64,000 nucleotides of DNA from Aliirhizobium wenxiniae. GTDB taxonomy: Bacteria; Pseudomonadota; Alphaproteobacteria; Rhizobiales; Rhizobiaceae. Below are positions 17,715 through 26,884 of the stretch, piece after piece. Position 1 is the first letter of the stretch; each line of letters begins with the position of its first letter. The translations under genes and the position numbers were made by a program. The stretch lies in the NCBI RefSeq assembly GCF_014201355.1, contig NZ_JACHEG010000004.1, forward strand, positions 248,001 through 312,000, written 5' to 3'. Below the pieces are notes generated by a model. That model ran no database searches. It was given only the letters and a program-made list of their open reading frames with translations, and was not told where the DNA came from.

Positions 17715-18752
17715 TTACTGGGCAGCAACGAGCTGCGGCGCTGAAGACCGCGTCCAGCCCAGGGCCGGGGCGACTTCTGCAGCGATCAGTTCGATAGAGC
17801 GCAGGATTTCTGCATGGGGCGGGTCGATGGAATGGACCTGGAAAACGATGTCCGTCGCGCGTGCGAGGGCCGTGTCCTTCTTCAGTGAAGCGATCACGTC
17901 ATCCGGTGTGCCGACATGACTGTCGAGCGCCTTGATCAGGTCTTCGAGCTTGTCTCCTTCAATCCGGTGGCCGGCGGCCGCGAAACGGTCGGCGACACGG
18001 CGAAGGCCGGTTTCAGCAAAGGCGAGCGCCCGCTTGCGATCGTCGGCGACAAAAAGGCTGCGTGAGCCGAGAATGCGTGGTGCGCGGCCCTGTGGCAGGC
18101 CGGCAAGATAGGCGTCGATGATCGGGTTCTGGATATCGTCCAGCGTCGCATCGGGGTTGTCGGCCGGGCGCGGCTGGGTTCTCGACAGCATCAGGCCATC
18201 TCCGCTCAGGCCCGCGAGACGTGCGCCATTGGCGGAAAAGGTGGCGAGCCAGACCCTATCGAGCAGATGCGGTGCATCGGGATAAAGGTGGTTGCCGCCA
18301 TGCAGAACCTTTCCGGCCCAGGCATCGCGAACCACGGCCAGGTTTTCGGCATAAACCTCTCCGCGACGATCAGCGTCGATGCCGAAGGCCTCGAAAGATT
18401 CCTTCGTGCCGCCGGTGCCGAAGCCCACTTCCAGCCGCTCGCCCGAAAGCAGATCGAGCACGGCAGTATCTTCGGCCACTCGAAGCGCATTCTCCATCGG
18501 CAGCGTGATCACACCGGTGCCGAGGCGGATGGTCGATGTGCGGGCCGCGACATGCGAGAGGAAAACTGCGGGGGAAGGAAGGCCGCCTTCTTCCGCGTGA
18601 AAATGATGCTGCGCGACCCAGGCGCTGTCGAAACCGTTTTCTTCGGCATGGATGATCTGTTCCGCCGCCAGCCGATAACGTTCGCCGGCCGGCACATCAT
18701 CGAGAAGGCGGGTGAAGAAGCCTAAGCGTTTGGGGGCAATCTTGCTGGTCAT
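17715..18752 (-). CDS. putative FMN-dependent luciferase-like monooxygenase (KPN_01858 type)
   Basis: A 345-residue bacterial-luciferase-fold oxygenase that needs reduced FMN from a separate reductase. Family landmarks are the N-terminal GFFTRLLD, the AEENGFDSAWVAQHHFHAEEGG segment, TIRLGTGVITLPMENALRVAED and LEVGFGTGGTKESF (phosphate-binding region). The closing part contains GTPDDVIASL. I chose the ATG at 18752, just after the upstream double-ATPase gene (16-base gap); a longer frame runs back into that gene and is spurious. It forms one operon with importer and CMD proteins. The substrate is unknown; organosulfur or similar compounds are likely by analogy with SsuD and from the shared upstream element. 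Confidence 0.9.
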   Translation of the reverse strand: MTSKIAPKRLGFFTRLLDDVPAGERYRLAAEQIIHAEENGFDSAWVAQHHFHAEEGGLPSPAVFLSHVAARTSTIRLGTGVITLPMENALRVAEDTAVLDLLSGERLEVGFGTGGTKESFEAFGIDADRRGEVYAENLAVVRDAWAGKVLHGGNHLYPDAPHLLDRVWLATFSANGARLAGLSGDGLMLSRTQPRPADNPDATLDDIQNPIIDAYLAGLPQGRAPRILGSRSLFVADDRKRALAFAETGLRRVADRFAAAGHRIEGDKLEDLIKALDSHVGTPDDVIASLKKDTALARATDIVFQVHSIDPPHAEILRSIELIAAEVAPALGWTRSSAPQLVAAQ

Positions 18753-18768
18753 GACAAAGGTCCTGTTT

Positions 18769-20400
18769 TTATGGCTGCCGCGAAAGTTCGGCGCGTGGAA
18801 ATTTCTGTCCTGGAATGGCGTCGATGAGTTCGCGCGTGTAGGCGGTCGAGGCTGAAGAGAAGACATCTTCCACCGTGCCGTAATCGACTTGCCTGCCATT
18901 GTGCAGGACGGACACCGTGTCGGCGATCTGGCGTACGACCGCGAGGTCATGGGAGACGAAGACATAGGTGAGGCCGAGATCCCGCTGCAATTCTGCAAGC
19001 AAGTCGAGGATTTGCGCCTGAACCGTGACGTCGAGAGCGGAAACGGCCTCGTCGAGCACCACGACTTCTGGCTCGAGAACCAGTGCGCGGGCGATTGCCA
19101 CACGCTGGCGTTGGCCGCCGGAAAGGGCGTGCGGCAGACGGGAGAGAACCGTAGCCGGAAGTCCGACGCGCTCAATGATGGCGCGAACGCGTGCTTCTCG
19201 CTCGGCCCGCGGCAAGGGGTCGAAGTTGAGCAAGGGCTCCTCGACGATCGCTTGCACCGTCTGGCGCGGATCGAGCGAGGCCCAGGGGTTCTGGTAGACG
19301 AGCTGGACCTTGCGCCGGAACTGTCGCAACGCTTCGGAACGCAGGCTTGCAACATCTAGATCACCGATACGGATCTCGCCGGATGTCGGCTTCTGGAAAC
19401 CGGCAATCGAACGGATCGTGGTGGTTTTTCCGGAGCCGCTTTCGCCCACCACCGCGTGGGTCGTGCCACGCGCGACGCTGAAGGAAATGTTATCGACGGC
19501 GCGAAAATTTTTAGCCGTCGGCAGCGAAAAATCCTGAACCAGATTGCTGATTGTCAGCGCCGCTGGCCGGCCCGGTTCGACCGGCGGGCGCGGCTTGGCG
19601 GCGGCGAGCGAAGGCGCATCGGAAAGCAGCTTGCGGGTATAGGCGCTTTGCGGCGAGGCCAGCACGTCGACGGTCCTGCCCTGTTCCTGAATACGCCCGC
19701 CCTGCAGCACGATGATCCGGTCCGACCGGTCCGCGGCAACGCCGAGATCATGGGTGACAAGCAGGACCGAGGTGCCGTGTTCGCGGCGCAGATCGTCGAT
19801 CAGGTCGAGGATACGGCGCTGTACGGTGACATCGAGCGCCGATGTGGGCTCGTCGGCGATGATCAGCGCCGGACGCAAGGCGATAGCAATGGCGATCAGC
19901 ACGCGCTGTTTCATGCCGCCGGAAAGCTCGTGCGGATATTGACGTATCCGCAGTTCCGGCTGGGAAAGGCCTACATTGGCGAGAAGTTCGATAACCTTGC
20001 GATCGGCCTCGCGGCGATCAAGTCTTCCGTGGATTTCGAGGATCTCGCGCACCTGCGCGCCGATGGTGAGGACCGGATTGAGCGAACTGCCCGGGTCCTG
20101 CGGGACGAGGCTGACGACGGCACCGCGGATCGATCGCAGGCGCCGGGCGCTCCAGCGGCTGATATCCTCGCCGTTGAGAAGGATGGAACCGCTCTCGACG
20201 CGGCCGTTCTCTGCAAGCAGGCCAATCACGGCCTGAGCCGTAGAGGTCTTGCCGGATCCGCTTTCGCCGACCAGAGCCACGACTTCGCCCGGCTCGACCG
20301 TGAAGGAGACGCCATGCACGACCGTCGGGCGTTCATCACCCTGGCTGTAGGAGATATTGAGATCGCGGACGTCGAGAACGGGCTTTTGCGAGGTGCTCAT
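18769..20400 (-). CDS. fused double ATPase of a Dpp-type importer
   Basis: A 543-residue protein with two complete ABC ATPase domains in tandem. The first has Walker A GESGSGKT at residues 45-52, signature LSGGMKQR and Walker [13 protein letters not shown]. The second has Walker A GESGSGKTT near residue 320, LSGGQRQR and VVLDEAVSALD, where Ala replaces the usual Pro after Glu. This fusion replaces the separate D and F ATPases of classical peptide importers. I chose the ATG at 20400, overlapping the permease stop by 4 bases; an upstream in-frame start inside the permease gene is not needed. The same fused layout occurs at 52978-54702. Confidence 0.93.
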   Translation of the reverse strand: MSTSQKPVLDVRDLNISYSQGDERPTVVHGVSFTVEPGEVVALVGESGSGKTSTAQAVIGLLAENGRVESGSILLNGEDISRWSARRLRSIRGAVVSLVPQDPGSSLNPVLTIGAQVREILEIHGRLDRREADRKVIELLANVGLSQPELRIRQYPHELSGGMKQRVLIAIAIALRPALIIADEPTSALDVTVQRRILDLIDDLRREHGTSVLLVTHDLGVAADRSDRIIVLQGGRIQEQGRTVDVLASPQSAYTRKLLSDAPSLAAAKPRPPVEPGRPAALTISNLVQDFSLPTAKNFRAVDNISFSVARGTTHAVVGESGSGKTTTIRSIAGFQKPTSGEIRIGDLDVASLRSEALRQFRRKVQLVYQNPWASLDPRQTVQAIVEEPLLNFDPLPRAEREARVRAIIERVGLPATVLSRLPHALSGGQRQRVAIARALVLEPEVVVLDEAVSALDVTVQAQILDLLAELQRDLGLTYVFVSHDLAVVRQIADTVSVLHNGRQVDYGTVEDVFSSASTAYTRELIDAIPGQKFPRAELSRQP

Positions 20401-21287
20401 CGCGAGTTCCTTCCGATGGACTGGCTGATGCGATTGGCCGACAGGACGACGGCAACAACGATCAGGCCGGGGGCGGCGGTCAGCCACCAGGCGGTGGCGA
20501 GGTAGTTGCGGCCTTCGGCGATCAAGAGGCCCCATTCCGGCGTCGGGGGCGGTGCGCCATAACCAAGGAAGCCGAGGGTAGAGATCTGCAGGATCGCCCA
20601 GCCGAACTGGACGGCGGTATAGGCGACGACGGAGGTCAGCGAGTTAGGCAGGATGTGCCGCCATAGAACCTTGCCGAACGTGCCGCCGCTGCCGAAGGCC
20701 GCCTCGACGAATTCGGCATTGCGCACCCGCACGACTTCGGATCGCATGAGGCGGGCAAAGCCGGCAATGGCCGTCGCGCCGACCGCGATTGCCGCGTTGA
20801 GCGTACCGAAACCGAGCAGGATGATGATGCTGAGGGAAAGCAGCAGGGTCGGGATAGACAGAAGCACATCGACCAGCCGCATCAGGGCTTCATCGACACG
20901 TCCACGCACCGAACCGGCGATCAGGCCGAGCCCGCTGCCGACGACAAGCCCGACGCCGACTGCGGCAATGGCACCCGAAAGCGAATGAACAGCACCGTAG
21001 ACGATGCGGGCAAAGAGGTCGCGGCCAAGCGAGTCCGTGCCCAGAATATGAAGGGCGGAAGGCGCCTTGAGCTGGCCGCCAGGCGTGCCCTGCAGCGGAT
21101 CATGGCCGGTAAACACCCACGGTACGGTTGCCCAGAGAAGCACGAGCGCAAGTACCAGCCAGGCAAGAGCGAGACCATAAGGGAAGTTGCGCAGGATGCT
21201 CAGGACGTCGCGGCGATTGTCCGAGCGGCTGGAGCTCTCGGCAGTCGTCGTTGTGGTGAGGTGAACGAAAGTGTCGAGGCTGGTCAT
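20397..21287 (-). CDS. ABC transporter permease (DppC-like)
   Basis: A 296-residue inner-membrane permease. A long cytoplasmic N-terminus with a Ser/Thr-rich stretch (about residues 9-22) precedes the first helix (GLALAWLVLALVLLWA). The LGTDSLGRDLFARI motif and the EAA loop (EAAFGSGGTFGKVLWRHILPN) are typical of the DppC class, as is LGFLGYGAPPPTPEWGLLI near the C-terminus. It overlaps both neighbouring genes by 4 bases, indicating translational coupling within the operon. Confidence 0.92.
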   Translation of the reverse strand: MTSLDTFVHLTTTTTAESSSRSDNRRDVLSILRNFPYGLALAWLVLALVLLWATVPWVFTGHDPLQGTPGGQLKAPSALHILGTDSLGRDLFARIVYGAVHSLSGAIAAVGVGLVVGSGLGLIAGSVRGRVDEALMRLVDVLLSIPTLLLSLSIIILLGFGTLNAAIAVGATAIAGFARLMRSEVVRVRNAEFVEAAFGSGGTFGKVLWRHILPNSLTSVVAYTAVQFGWAILQISTLGFLGYGAPPPTPEWGLLIAEGRNYLATAWWLTAAPGLIVVAVVLSANRISQSIGRNSR

Positions 21288-22228
21288 GCTGCAGCTCCCT
21301 GTCCGGTCCTGAGGCGTGGGTCGAGCAGTGGATAGGCAAGGTCGACCGCGAGATTGATGGTGACGAAAGCGGCAGCGGAGATGACGACCACTGCCTGAAG
21401 CACCGAGAGATCCTGATTGCCGACTGCTTTTTCGGTCAGCCCGCCGATGCCGTTGAGACCGAACACGGTTTCGGTGACGACAGCGCCGGCGATCAGTTCG
21501 CCGAACAGCACGCCGGCGATTGTCAGTGTCGGGAGGATGGCGTTACGGGCGACATGCCGCCAGAGCAGCCGCGTCTCGCTGGCGCCTTTGGCGCGCGCGA
21601 CGGCAACGAAGGGACGGGTGCGGATCTCATCGATATTACGGATAAGGATCTGCGCCAGCGGCGCTGCGATCGGGACGGCAAGCGTTGCGACCGGGAGAAC
21701 GAGGCTTTCCCACGGGCCGGGATTGATGACGGACACCAGCCGGAAACGGAAGGAGAAGATCTGGATCAGCATGATTGCCAGCCAGAAGACCGGTACCGAA
21801 ATAAACAGCGACGGCAGCGACTGGATGGCATTTCTCAGCCATGCGAAAGGCGCCATCGAGGAAAGAAAGGCGATGAAGACGGCAAGCAGGGTCGCGGCAA
21901 GAAAACCGAGGCCGGCAAGCTTGAGTGTCGGCGGCAGGTTGGTGGCGAGCTGCGCCGAGACCGGCACACCCGCCTGCAGCGAATATCCGAAGTCGCCTTG
22001 GAGGAAATTGACGAGCGTATGCCCGTATTGCACGACCACGCTGGAATCCACCGCATAGGCGGCGCGGATTTCCGCTACCTGATCGGCGCTCAGGCCGAAT
22101 TCCGGATTGAGGAACTTGATCAGCACCGCATCGCCGGGCATGGCCTGCAGCAGGATGAAGGACAGCGTGAAGGCGGCCCAGAGAACGAGCAGCGCCTGGC
22201 CGATCCGTCCTATGACATATCGCGTCAT
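21284..22228 (-). CDS. ABC transporter permease (DppB-like)
   Basis: A 314-residue inner-membrane permease with the DppB-type start (MTRYVIGRIGQALLVLW), AMPGDAVLIKFLNPEFGLSA after helix 1, and an EAA loop (ARAKGASETRLLWRHVARNAI). I chose the ATG at 22228, which follows GGAGATATGAA; an upstream frame adds only 15 residues without a site. It pairs with the DppC-like protein encoded next. Confidence 0.92.
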   Translation of the reverse strand: MTRYVIGRIGQALLVLWAAFTLSFILLQAMPGDAVLIKFLNPEFGLSADQVAEIRAAYAVDSSVVVQYGHTLVNFLQGDFGYSLQAGVPVSAQLATNLPPTLKLAGLGFLAATLLAVFIAFLSSMAPFAWLRNAIQSLPSLFISVPVFWLAIMLIQIFSFRFRLVSVINPGPWESLVLPVATLAVPIAAPLAQILIRNIDEIRTRPFVAVARAKGASETRLLWRHVARNAILPTLTIAGVLFGELIAGAVVTETVFGLNGIGGLTEKAVGNQDLSVLQAVVVISAAAFVTINLAVDLAYPLLDPRLRTGQGAAA

Positions 22229-22249
22229 TTCATATCTCCACGGAAGGGT

Positions 22250-22275
22250 GGATGGCAGCCCGGGAGCTGCCATCC
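22250..22275 (-). terminator. intercistronic hairpin after the binding-protein gene
   Basis: A perfect 10-bp stem GGATGGCAGC (22250-22259) and GCTGCCATCC (22266-22275), with a 6-base loop, lies between the binding-protein stop and the permease start. It has the same position as the hairpin at 3913-3937 in the first importer operon and probably sets the ratio of binding protein to membrane subunits. Confidence 0.55.
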
Positions 22276-22308
22276 GTGCGGCTTGGGAGGCCTGTTGGTT
22301 ACTAGCGC

Positions 22309-23937
22309 TTACTTGTCGAGCCAGGTGCTGTAGAAGGCCGGACGGCCGACCGCTTCGAAGGCGACACCCTTGACATAAGGTGCACCGGCATAGGCCTGCG
22401 GCTCTTCGAAGATCGGAACGGCATAGGCCTGATCGAGAACATAGGCCTGCGCATCCGCCACCGCCTTCAGGCGCTTTTCGCGATCCGGTTGCGAGGCGAT
22501 TTCGTTCAGGATTTCGTTCAGCCTGTCGTCTGAGAAAGTCTTCACCTTGTCGCTGACGCCGCCCTTCTGCACCAGCACGTTGCGGTTTGTCGGGTAATAC
22601 TGGCTCTTGATCACGTCCGGATCGGCACGGCCGACCATGGCGACGGCGACCGGCGTTTTCAGCGGATCGAGTTCGTCGACCACCTTGCTGCCAGCGTCAC
22701 CGGCCAGCACGTTCAGCTTGACGCCGAGCTTCGACCATTGCTGTGCAATCAGCTGCAGGACCGCACGGCTCTGCGGCTGCGGCAGCGATTCATAGGAGGT
22801 GAGGACGAGCTTCTGGCCGTCCTTGGCGCGGATACCGTCTGCGCCGAGCTTGAAGCCTGCCTCGTCGAGCAGCGCTTCCGCCTTTTCGGGATCGTAACCG
22901 AGCTTGTCTTCCTGCGCCACGTAACCGATGGCGGTCGATGCGATGATCGAGGTTGCCTTCGGATAGTTCTTCGAGAAGATCGTCGAAAGGATCTCGTCGC
23001 GGTTGACCGCAAGCGACAGCGCCTTGCGCACCTTGAGATCCGCGACCAGCGGATTATCGGGTCGGAAGACGATCGAGTTGTTCACGCCGCGCGTACCAGG
23101 CGCGTAGATAGTGAAGCTCTGGGCTTCGACCTGGCCTTCGTCATAGGCCTGGATCTGGCGAATGAAATCAGCCTGACCGGCAAGAAGTGCGCCGATGCGC
23201 ACGCTGTCTTCGGCGGTGATGATGTAGTTGATCTCATCGAGATAGGCGCGGCCTTGATGCTCAAGCTTGGCCGGTCCCCAGTTATAGTCTTCACGAACCT
23301 TCAGATCGAGCGACTTGCCCAGCGTCTCGGCATTGACCACGAAGGGGCCGGAACCGATGATCTTCGTTGCATCGCCAAGCTGTTCGAATGGGAGCGCCAG
23401 TGTCGAGAGCGAGACGATGCCGGAGCCGATTACCGATGTGCCCTGCAGGAAGCCGGGTGAGGGTTTCTTGAAGGTGAATTTGACTGTCAGCGGATCGATG
23501 ACTTCGCTGTGGTCGTAATTGTTGACCACTTCGGAAACCGGCTGTTTCAGTTCCTTGTTGCCGAGGCCGTAGGTGTCGAAGTTTTTCGCGACGGCGGCCG
23601 CATCAACTGGCGTGCCATCGGAGAAGGTCACGCCGGGACGAAGCTTGAATGTGTATTCGGTGGCGTTGTCGTTGACCGTCCAGGATTCTGCCAGCCAGGG
23701 CTCGATCTCCAGCGTCTTCGGGTTCTGGTAGGTCAGCTTGTCGGTGATCTGGTTAAGGATGCCGCCATTGGGGTAAAAGCCGCCGGCCGGCGGATAGAGA
23801 TTGGTGTGAGCCTGCTGCTCGAGATAGACGAGCGTGCCGCCCTTGACCGGCGCGTCCGCGGCGAGGCTGGCCGTTGCAAGTGTCGTGGCAGTCAGCAATC
23901 CGATGCTGAAAGAAAGAAGTTTCCGATAGCGCGTCAT
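22309..23937 (-). CDS. periplasmic binding protein, KPN_01854-type family 5 SBP
   Basis: A 542-residue family 5 solute-binding protein with a Sec signal peptide (basic RYRKLL, hydrophobic FSIGLLTATTLA, cleavage near residue 26). Landmarks are LAESWTVND, LRPGVTFSDGTPVDAAAV, GSGPFVV and DYNWGPAKLEHQG. I place it in the KPN_01854-type family from its context and the DYNWGPA block. It shares several blocks with the binding protein at 56571-58226, which makes the two paralogues. It is the first gene of the seven-gene operon running down to 16462, with the TTTCTATGGA element 54 bases upstream. The ligand is unknown. Confidence 0.92.
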   Translation of the reverse strand: MTRYRKLLSFSIGLLTATTLATASLAADAPVKGGTLVYLEQQAHTNLYPPAGGFYPNGGILNQITDKLTYQNPKTLEIEPWLAESWTVNDNATEYTFKLRPGVTFSDGTPVDAAAVAKNFDTYGLGNKELKQPVSEVVNNYDHSEVIDPLTVKFTFKKPSPGFLQGTSVIGSGIVSLSTLALPFEQLGDATKIIGSGPFVVNAETLGKSLDLKVREDYNWGPAKLEHQGRAYLDEINYIITAEDSVRIGALLAGQADFIRQIQAYDEGQVEAQSFTIYAPGTRGVNNSIVFRPDNPLVADLKVRKALSLAVNRDEILSTIFSKNYPKATSIIASTAIGYVAQEDKLGYDPEKAEALLDEAGFKLGADGIRAKDGQKLVLTSYESLPQPQSRAVLQLIAQQWSKLGVKLNVLAGDAGSKVVDELDPLKTPVAVAMVGRADPDVIKSQYYPTNRNVLVQKGGVSDKVKTFSDDRLNEILNEIASQPDREKRLKAVADAQAYVLDQAYAVPIFEEPQAYAGAPYVKGVAFEAVGRPAFYSTWLDK

Positions 23938-23990
23938 AGGTCCGGTCTCGCGGTTGATCGATGACCATGAGCCTATCCACTCACATGAGA

Positions 23991-24000
23991 TTTCTATGGA
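23991..24000 (-). promoter_or_regulatory. shared upstream element, copy 1
   Basis: The plus-strand sequence TTTCTATGGA (minus-strand TCCATAGAAA) lies 54 bases upstream of the binding-protein start. The same ten bases occur upstream of the SsuD-like gene (51817-51826) and of the second importer operon (58548-58557). The flanks of this copy are AT-rich but match the other two less well, so it is the weakest of the three. Confidence 0.4.
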
Positions 24001-24102
24001 TTTGCTATTCTATTTTGAAGGCAAGCGCGGAAGTTTCTTTGCTGTCCGGAGGCTACTTGGAACAATCGCATTCCGATCTTGCAGCTTTAGCGTCCTCACT
24101 GC

Positions 24103-24807
24103 TCACGCAGACGCCGGGCGAAAATCCGCGGTGACGACGTGGCGATTGCCGGGATAGGTCATGCGTACCCATGTTACCGCTCCCGATGTGTTCCAGGTGC
24201 GGCGCTCTATGACGAGGCAGGCCTGTTTCGGGGTGAGGTTGAGGAGCTTGTGTTCCTTGCGGTCAGCAGGCACCGCCTGGATGCGATGCTGGGCGGTGAT
24301 CCAGGGAATTTGCGAGGAAAGCCAGGGGCCGGGTGCGAGCGAGATGAAATCGGCTTCGAGCGCTGCCGGTACCGTGGCAAGATTGATTGCCCGCTCTTCC
24401 AGGCAAAAAGGCTGGCCGGCTGCAAGATGCAGGCAGGTGACGAAGAGCACGTCACCGGGCGAGCCGTTCGCAAACCATGCAAGCTCTTCACCGATCGCCT
24501 TACGGCGGGTGATCGAAAGCTGCTGATAGGAATATTCGAGGTTTAGAGAGCGCACCTCGTCGGCGATATCGTGGATTTCCAACACGGCTGATTGCGCCTT
24601 GGGCTGGGATACGAAACTTCCCCCCTTTTTTCGACGCTCGATCAGGCCCGCTTGTGCCAGTTGGCCCATCACCTTGTTCACCGTCATCCGCGAGACGTCG
24701 TAATGCGCGGCCAGATCGACCTCGAAAGGGATCCGGTGGCCAGGCGGCCAAGCACCGGAAACGATCTTTTCCTCGATATCCGCCAGAATCTTGCGGTGAA
24801 GGGTCAT
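24103..24807 (-). CDS. GntR-family regulator, HutC subfamily
   Basis: A 234-residue regulator with an N-terminal winged helix-turn-helix (about residues 1-70; PGHRIPFEVDLAAHYDVSRMTVNKVM and GLIERRKKGGSFV) and a UTRA ligand-binding domain. The overall sequence resembles histidine-utilisation repressors. No hut enzyme gene is nearby, so the HutC name reflects family, not proven function. It lies 165 bases upstream of the binding-protein gene on the same strand and could control that operon (inference). Confidence 0.85.
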   Translation of the reverse strand: MTLHRKILADIEEKIVSGAWPPGHRIPFEVDLAAHYDVSRMTVNKVMGQLAQAGLIERRKKGGSFVSQPKAQSAVLEIHDIADEVRSLNLEYSYQQLSITRRKAIGEELAWFANGSPGDVLFVTCLHLAAGQPFCLEERAINLATVPAALEADFISLAPGPWLSSQIPWITAQHRIQAVPADRKEHKLLNLTPKQACLVIERRTWNTSGAVTWVRMTYPGNRHVVTADFRPASA

Positions 24808-25204
24808 GGGCTTGGAAATGCGGGCGGTCTCCTTTTGGGCAGTGTCGATGCAGGTCTACACTTCAGGCCGAGCCCGTCAATCGCAGCTTATCTGCGCTCC
24901 CAACAGTTTCAGGTCGGGCGGCTTTGGATCCAGGGCCTTCTCCGCAGGTATAGGCATTGGAAGACCATTGTGACACACCGCTGTTTCACCATTCGGTCAA
25001 CGCGCTTTCGTTGACAGTCGAAGATGAGCAAGTGATCCAGATGGCCTATAAGGTCATCGGAGCCATCGAGGTATTGGGCGAGAAAATCTCGCACGAGCAC
25101 ATTTCCGCGGCCGGCACTGCGCCGTATTATTCTGCCGCTCGGGATCTCTCAAGTTTCTAAACAACATCAGCAGCCAGTACAGTATTTGCCGCAATTGCTG
25201 CTTC
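24808..25204. other. intergenic region with one weak small reading frame
   Basis: These 397 bases separate the HutC-like gene from the FadR-type gene. A 67-codon frame on the plus strand (24957-25160, TTG start, containing VEDEQVIQMAYKVIGAIEVLGEK) has protein-like composition but no ribosome site and no recognised family. It may be a remnant. I see no terminator or operator here. Confidence 0.3.
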
Positions 25205-25957
25205 TCAGTCATCTCTTGCCACATTGCTGAGCGGCGATGCGCCGCCATCCGAAAAGCCGCGATAACGCAGATGGCTTCTGTTCAGATGCGCGCGCATGGC
25301 TTCACGCGCCTTCTCCGAGCTTCCGGTGCTGATCGCCTCGCAAATTGCACGGTGTTCCACCACGGTGTTCTGGACGTAATCAGACGTTATCAGCGCAGGG
25401 TTCAGCTCCTTGGAAAAAGCCGGCTGCGGCAGAATCTGGAGGCTCATGAGGCTGAAGAACTCGATGAAGGCGCCGTTATTTGTCGCCTCAGCAATCGAGC
25501 GGTGGAAAACGAAATCGAGATGATCGAGTGCGGCCTCGTCATCCAGTGAAGCCTCGAACTGACGCGCGGCATTCCATATGTTCGATTCCTGCGCCCAGGA
25601 GCGACGGACCGCAGCCAGTCCTGCCGCATGGACCTCGAACGCCATTCTGAGTTCTAGAAGATCCATGAAGGATGTCTTGAGGCGAGATAATGGAGCGAGG
25701 GCAACATCAGCATCAAATGTGTTGGGCTCTTCAGAACCGGTACGCGGAACTTCACGCACGAACACGCCGACACCATGGCGCGCTTCAACGACACCCTCGG
25801 AACGCAGAGCCGATACCGCTTCGCGGATAACAGTCCTGCTCACCCCGAATTGCTGTGACAGCTCGTTGAGCGAGCCGAGCTTTATGCCGGCCGAAAGCTG
25901 CTTGTCGCTGATATGCGTTTTCAGTGCCTGTATGGTTCGGCCCGTCAAAGTGTCCAA
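25205..25957 (-). CDS. FadR-type GntR regulator with FCD domain
   Basis: A 250-residue repressor-type protein. The winged helix-turn-helix is in residues 1-70 (LGSLNELSQQFGVSRTVIREAVSALRSEGVVEARHGVGVFV), followed by an all-helical FCD effector domain. FCD metal-binding residues are plausible in LDFVFHRSIAEATNN and in the later VEHRAICEAI. The start appears to be a TTG at 25957 with GGGTGA about 5 bases upstream. It is divergent from the RidA-importer-hydantoinase operon beginning at 26393 and is its likely regulator (inference). Confidence 0.88.
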   Translation of the reverse strand: MDTLTGRTIQALKTHISDKQLSAGIKLGSLNELSQQFGVSRTVIREAVSALRSEGVVEARHGVGVFVREVPRTGSEEPNTFDADVALAPLSRLKTSFMDLLELRMAFEVHAAGLAAVRRSWAQESNIWNAARQFEASLDDEAALDHLDFVFHRSIAEATNNGAFIEFFSLMSLQILPQPAFSKELNPALITSDYVQNTVVEHRAICEAISTGSSEKAREAMRAHLNRSHLRYRGFSDGGASPLSNVARDD

Positions 25958-26392
25958 AAATCACCCGTCTTGTGAAGCGCTGGCGGTCTGCGCACGTCTC
26001 GATGGGCAGCAAGGTAGCACGACCTATCGTGGTGATGCTATCTCTTTAATGCATCTTCTGTTTGATAGAGTGCGCACACTGGGCTTTTTCGTGCACTGCG
26101 ATCACCAAAATTCCTATAAAAAAGAATTCGAGAAGTACACGATTGAGGCGAAATCAAAGTCATATTACCACTAAAAAATATATGAGAAACATGGTGTTAT
26201 GGGACATAATTAGTCACATACCGCCTAGTGATAGCATCACTAAATTTCTCATTGACAAGAGGTAGTATTTCAATAATCTCAAATCACAAGAAGTGAGCAG
26301 GCGATCAGCTAGGCCTTCAAGCCGATGACGACCTGTTCCGGGAACATGGTTGCGCCTCCGGCGCATCTTTAAAAATCGGATGGAAAGTCGCT
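25958..26392. promoter_or_regulatory. divergent regulatory region FadR-type gene / ridA operon
   Basis: This 435-base, AT-rich gap holds a 17-bp palindrome TAGTGAT-AGC-ATCACTA at 26226-26242. A candidate promoter follows, with TTGACA at 26252-26257 and TAATCT at 26274-26279 (16-base spacer), reading toward ridA. The palindrome lies 9 bases upstream of the -35 box. FadR-type proteins bind short palindromes of this kind, so this is the best operator candidate. No gene is seen in the gap. Confidence 0.5.
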
Positions 26393-26866
26393 ATGGGTGT
26401 CGTCTTCGCACGCCTCTCAGAGCTCGGTATCGTATTGCCTACGATCGCACCAGCCTCTGGGAATTACATATCGCATCGCATCGTTGGAAGCCTTCTCTTC
26501 GTGTCGGGTCAGATACCGCGGATCGATGGCGTCGAGCATCATGTCGGTGTCGTCGGCAGGGATATTTCACCCGAGGATGGCTACAAGGCTGCCCGGCTTT
26601 GCGCGCTGAACATCGTGGCACGCGTCAATGCAGCGCTCGAAAGCGACCTTGATCGCGTCGTCGCCTGCGTCCAGTTGCGCGGCTTCGTCAATGCGCCGGC
26701 TGACTTCAAGGGCCATCCCGCAGTCATCGATGGTGCCTCCGATCTTCTCGTCGAGATTTTTGGCGACAAGGGTCGCCATGTGCGCACGGCACTTGGTGCC
26801 GGTTCGCTGCCGCGCGGATCATCCGTCGAAGTCGATGCGATCTTCGAAATCGCACCTGAAGCCTGA
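26393..26866 (+). CDS. RidA/YjgF-family protein
   Basis: A 157-residue RidA-family protein, whose members hydrolyse reactive enamine/imine intermediates released by PLP enzymes and amino-acid oxidases, or act as related amidohydrolases. Landmarks are LLFVSGQIPRIDG, the LCALNIVARVNAAL helix, and the C-terminal SLPRGSSVEVDAIFEI, containing the conserved Arg and VE pair of the active site. The ATG at 26393 follows GGAAAG. The gene starts the operon with the amino acid importer, 18 bases before the ATPase. Its presence fits a nitrogen-compound catabolic pathway, including the aminotransferase at the far end. Confidence 0.9.
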   Translation: MGVVFARLSELGIVLPTIAPASGNYISHRIVGSLLFVSGQIPRIDGVEHHVGVVGRDISPEDGYKAARLCALNIVARVNAALESDLDRVVACVQLRGFVNAPADFKGHPAVIDGASDLLVEIFGDKGRHVRTALGAGSLPRGSSVEVDAIFEIAPEA

Positions 26867-26884
26867 CAAAAAGGGGAACTGGCC

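Noticed and set aside
18752..19355. An N-terminal extension of the luciferase-like gene giving a 546-residue protein
   Set aside because: The extension lies inside the double-ATPase gene in another frame, and the family start is at the ATG 18752.
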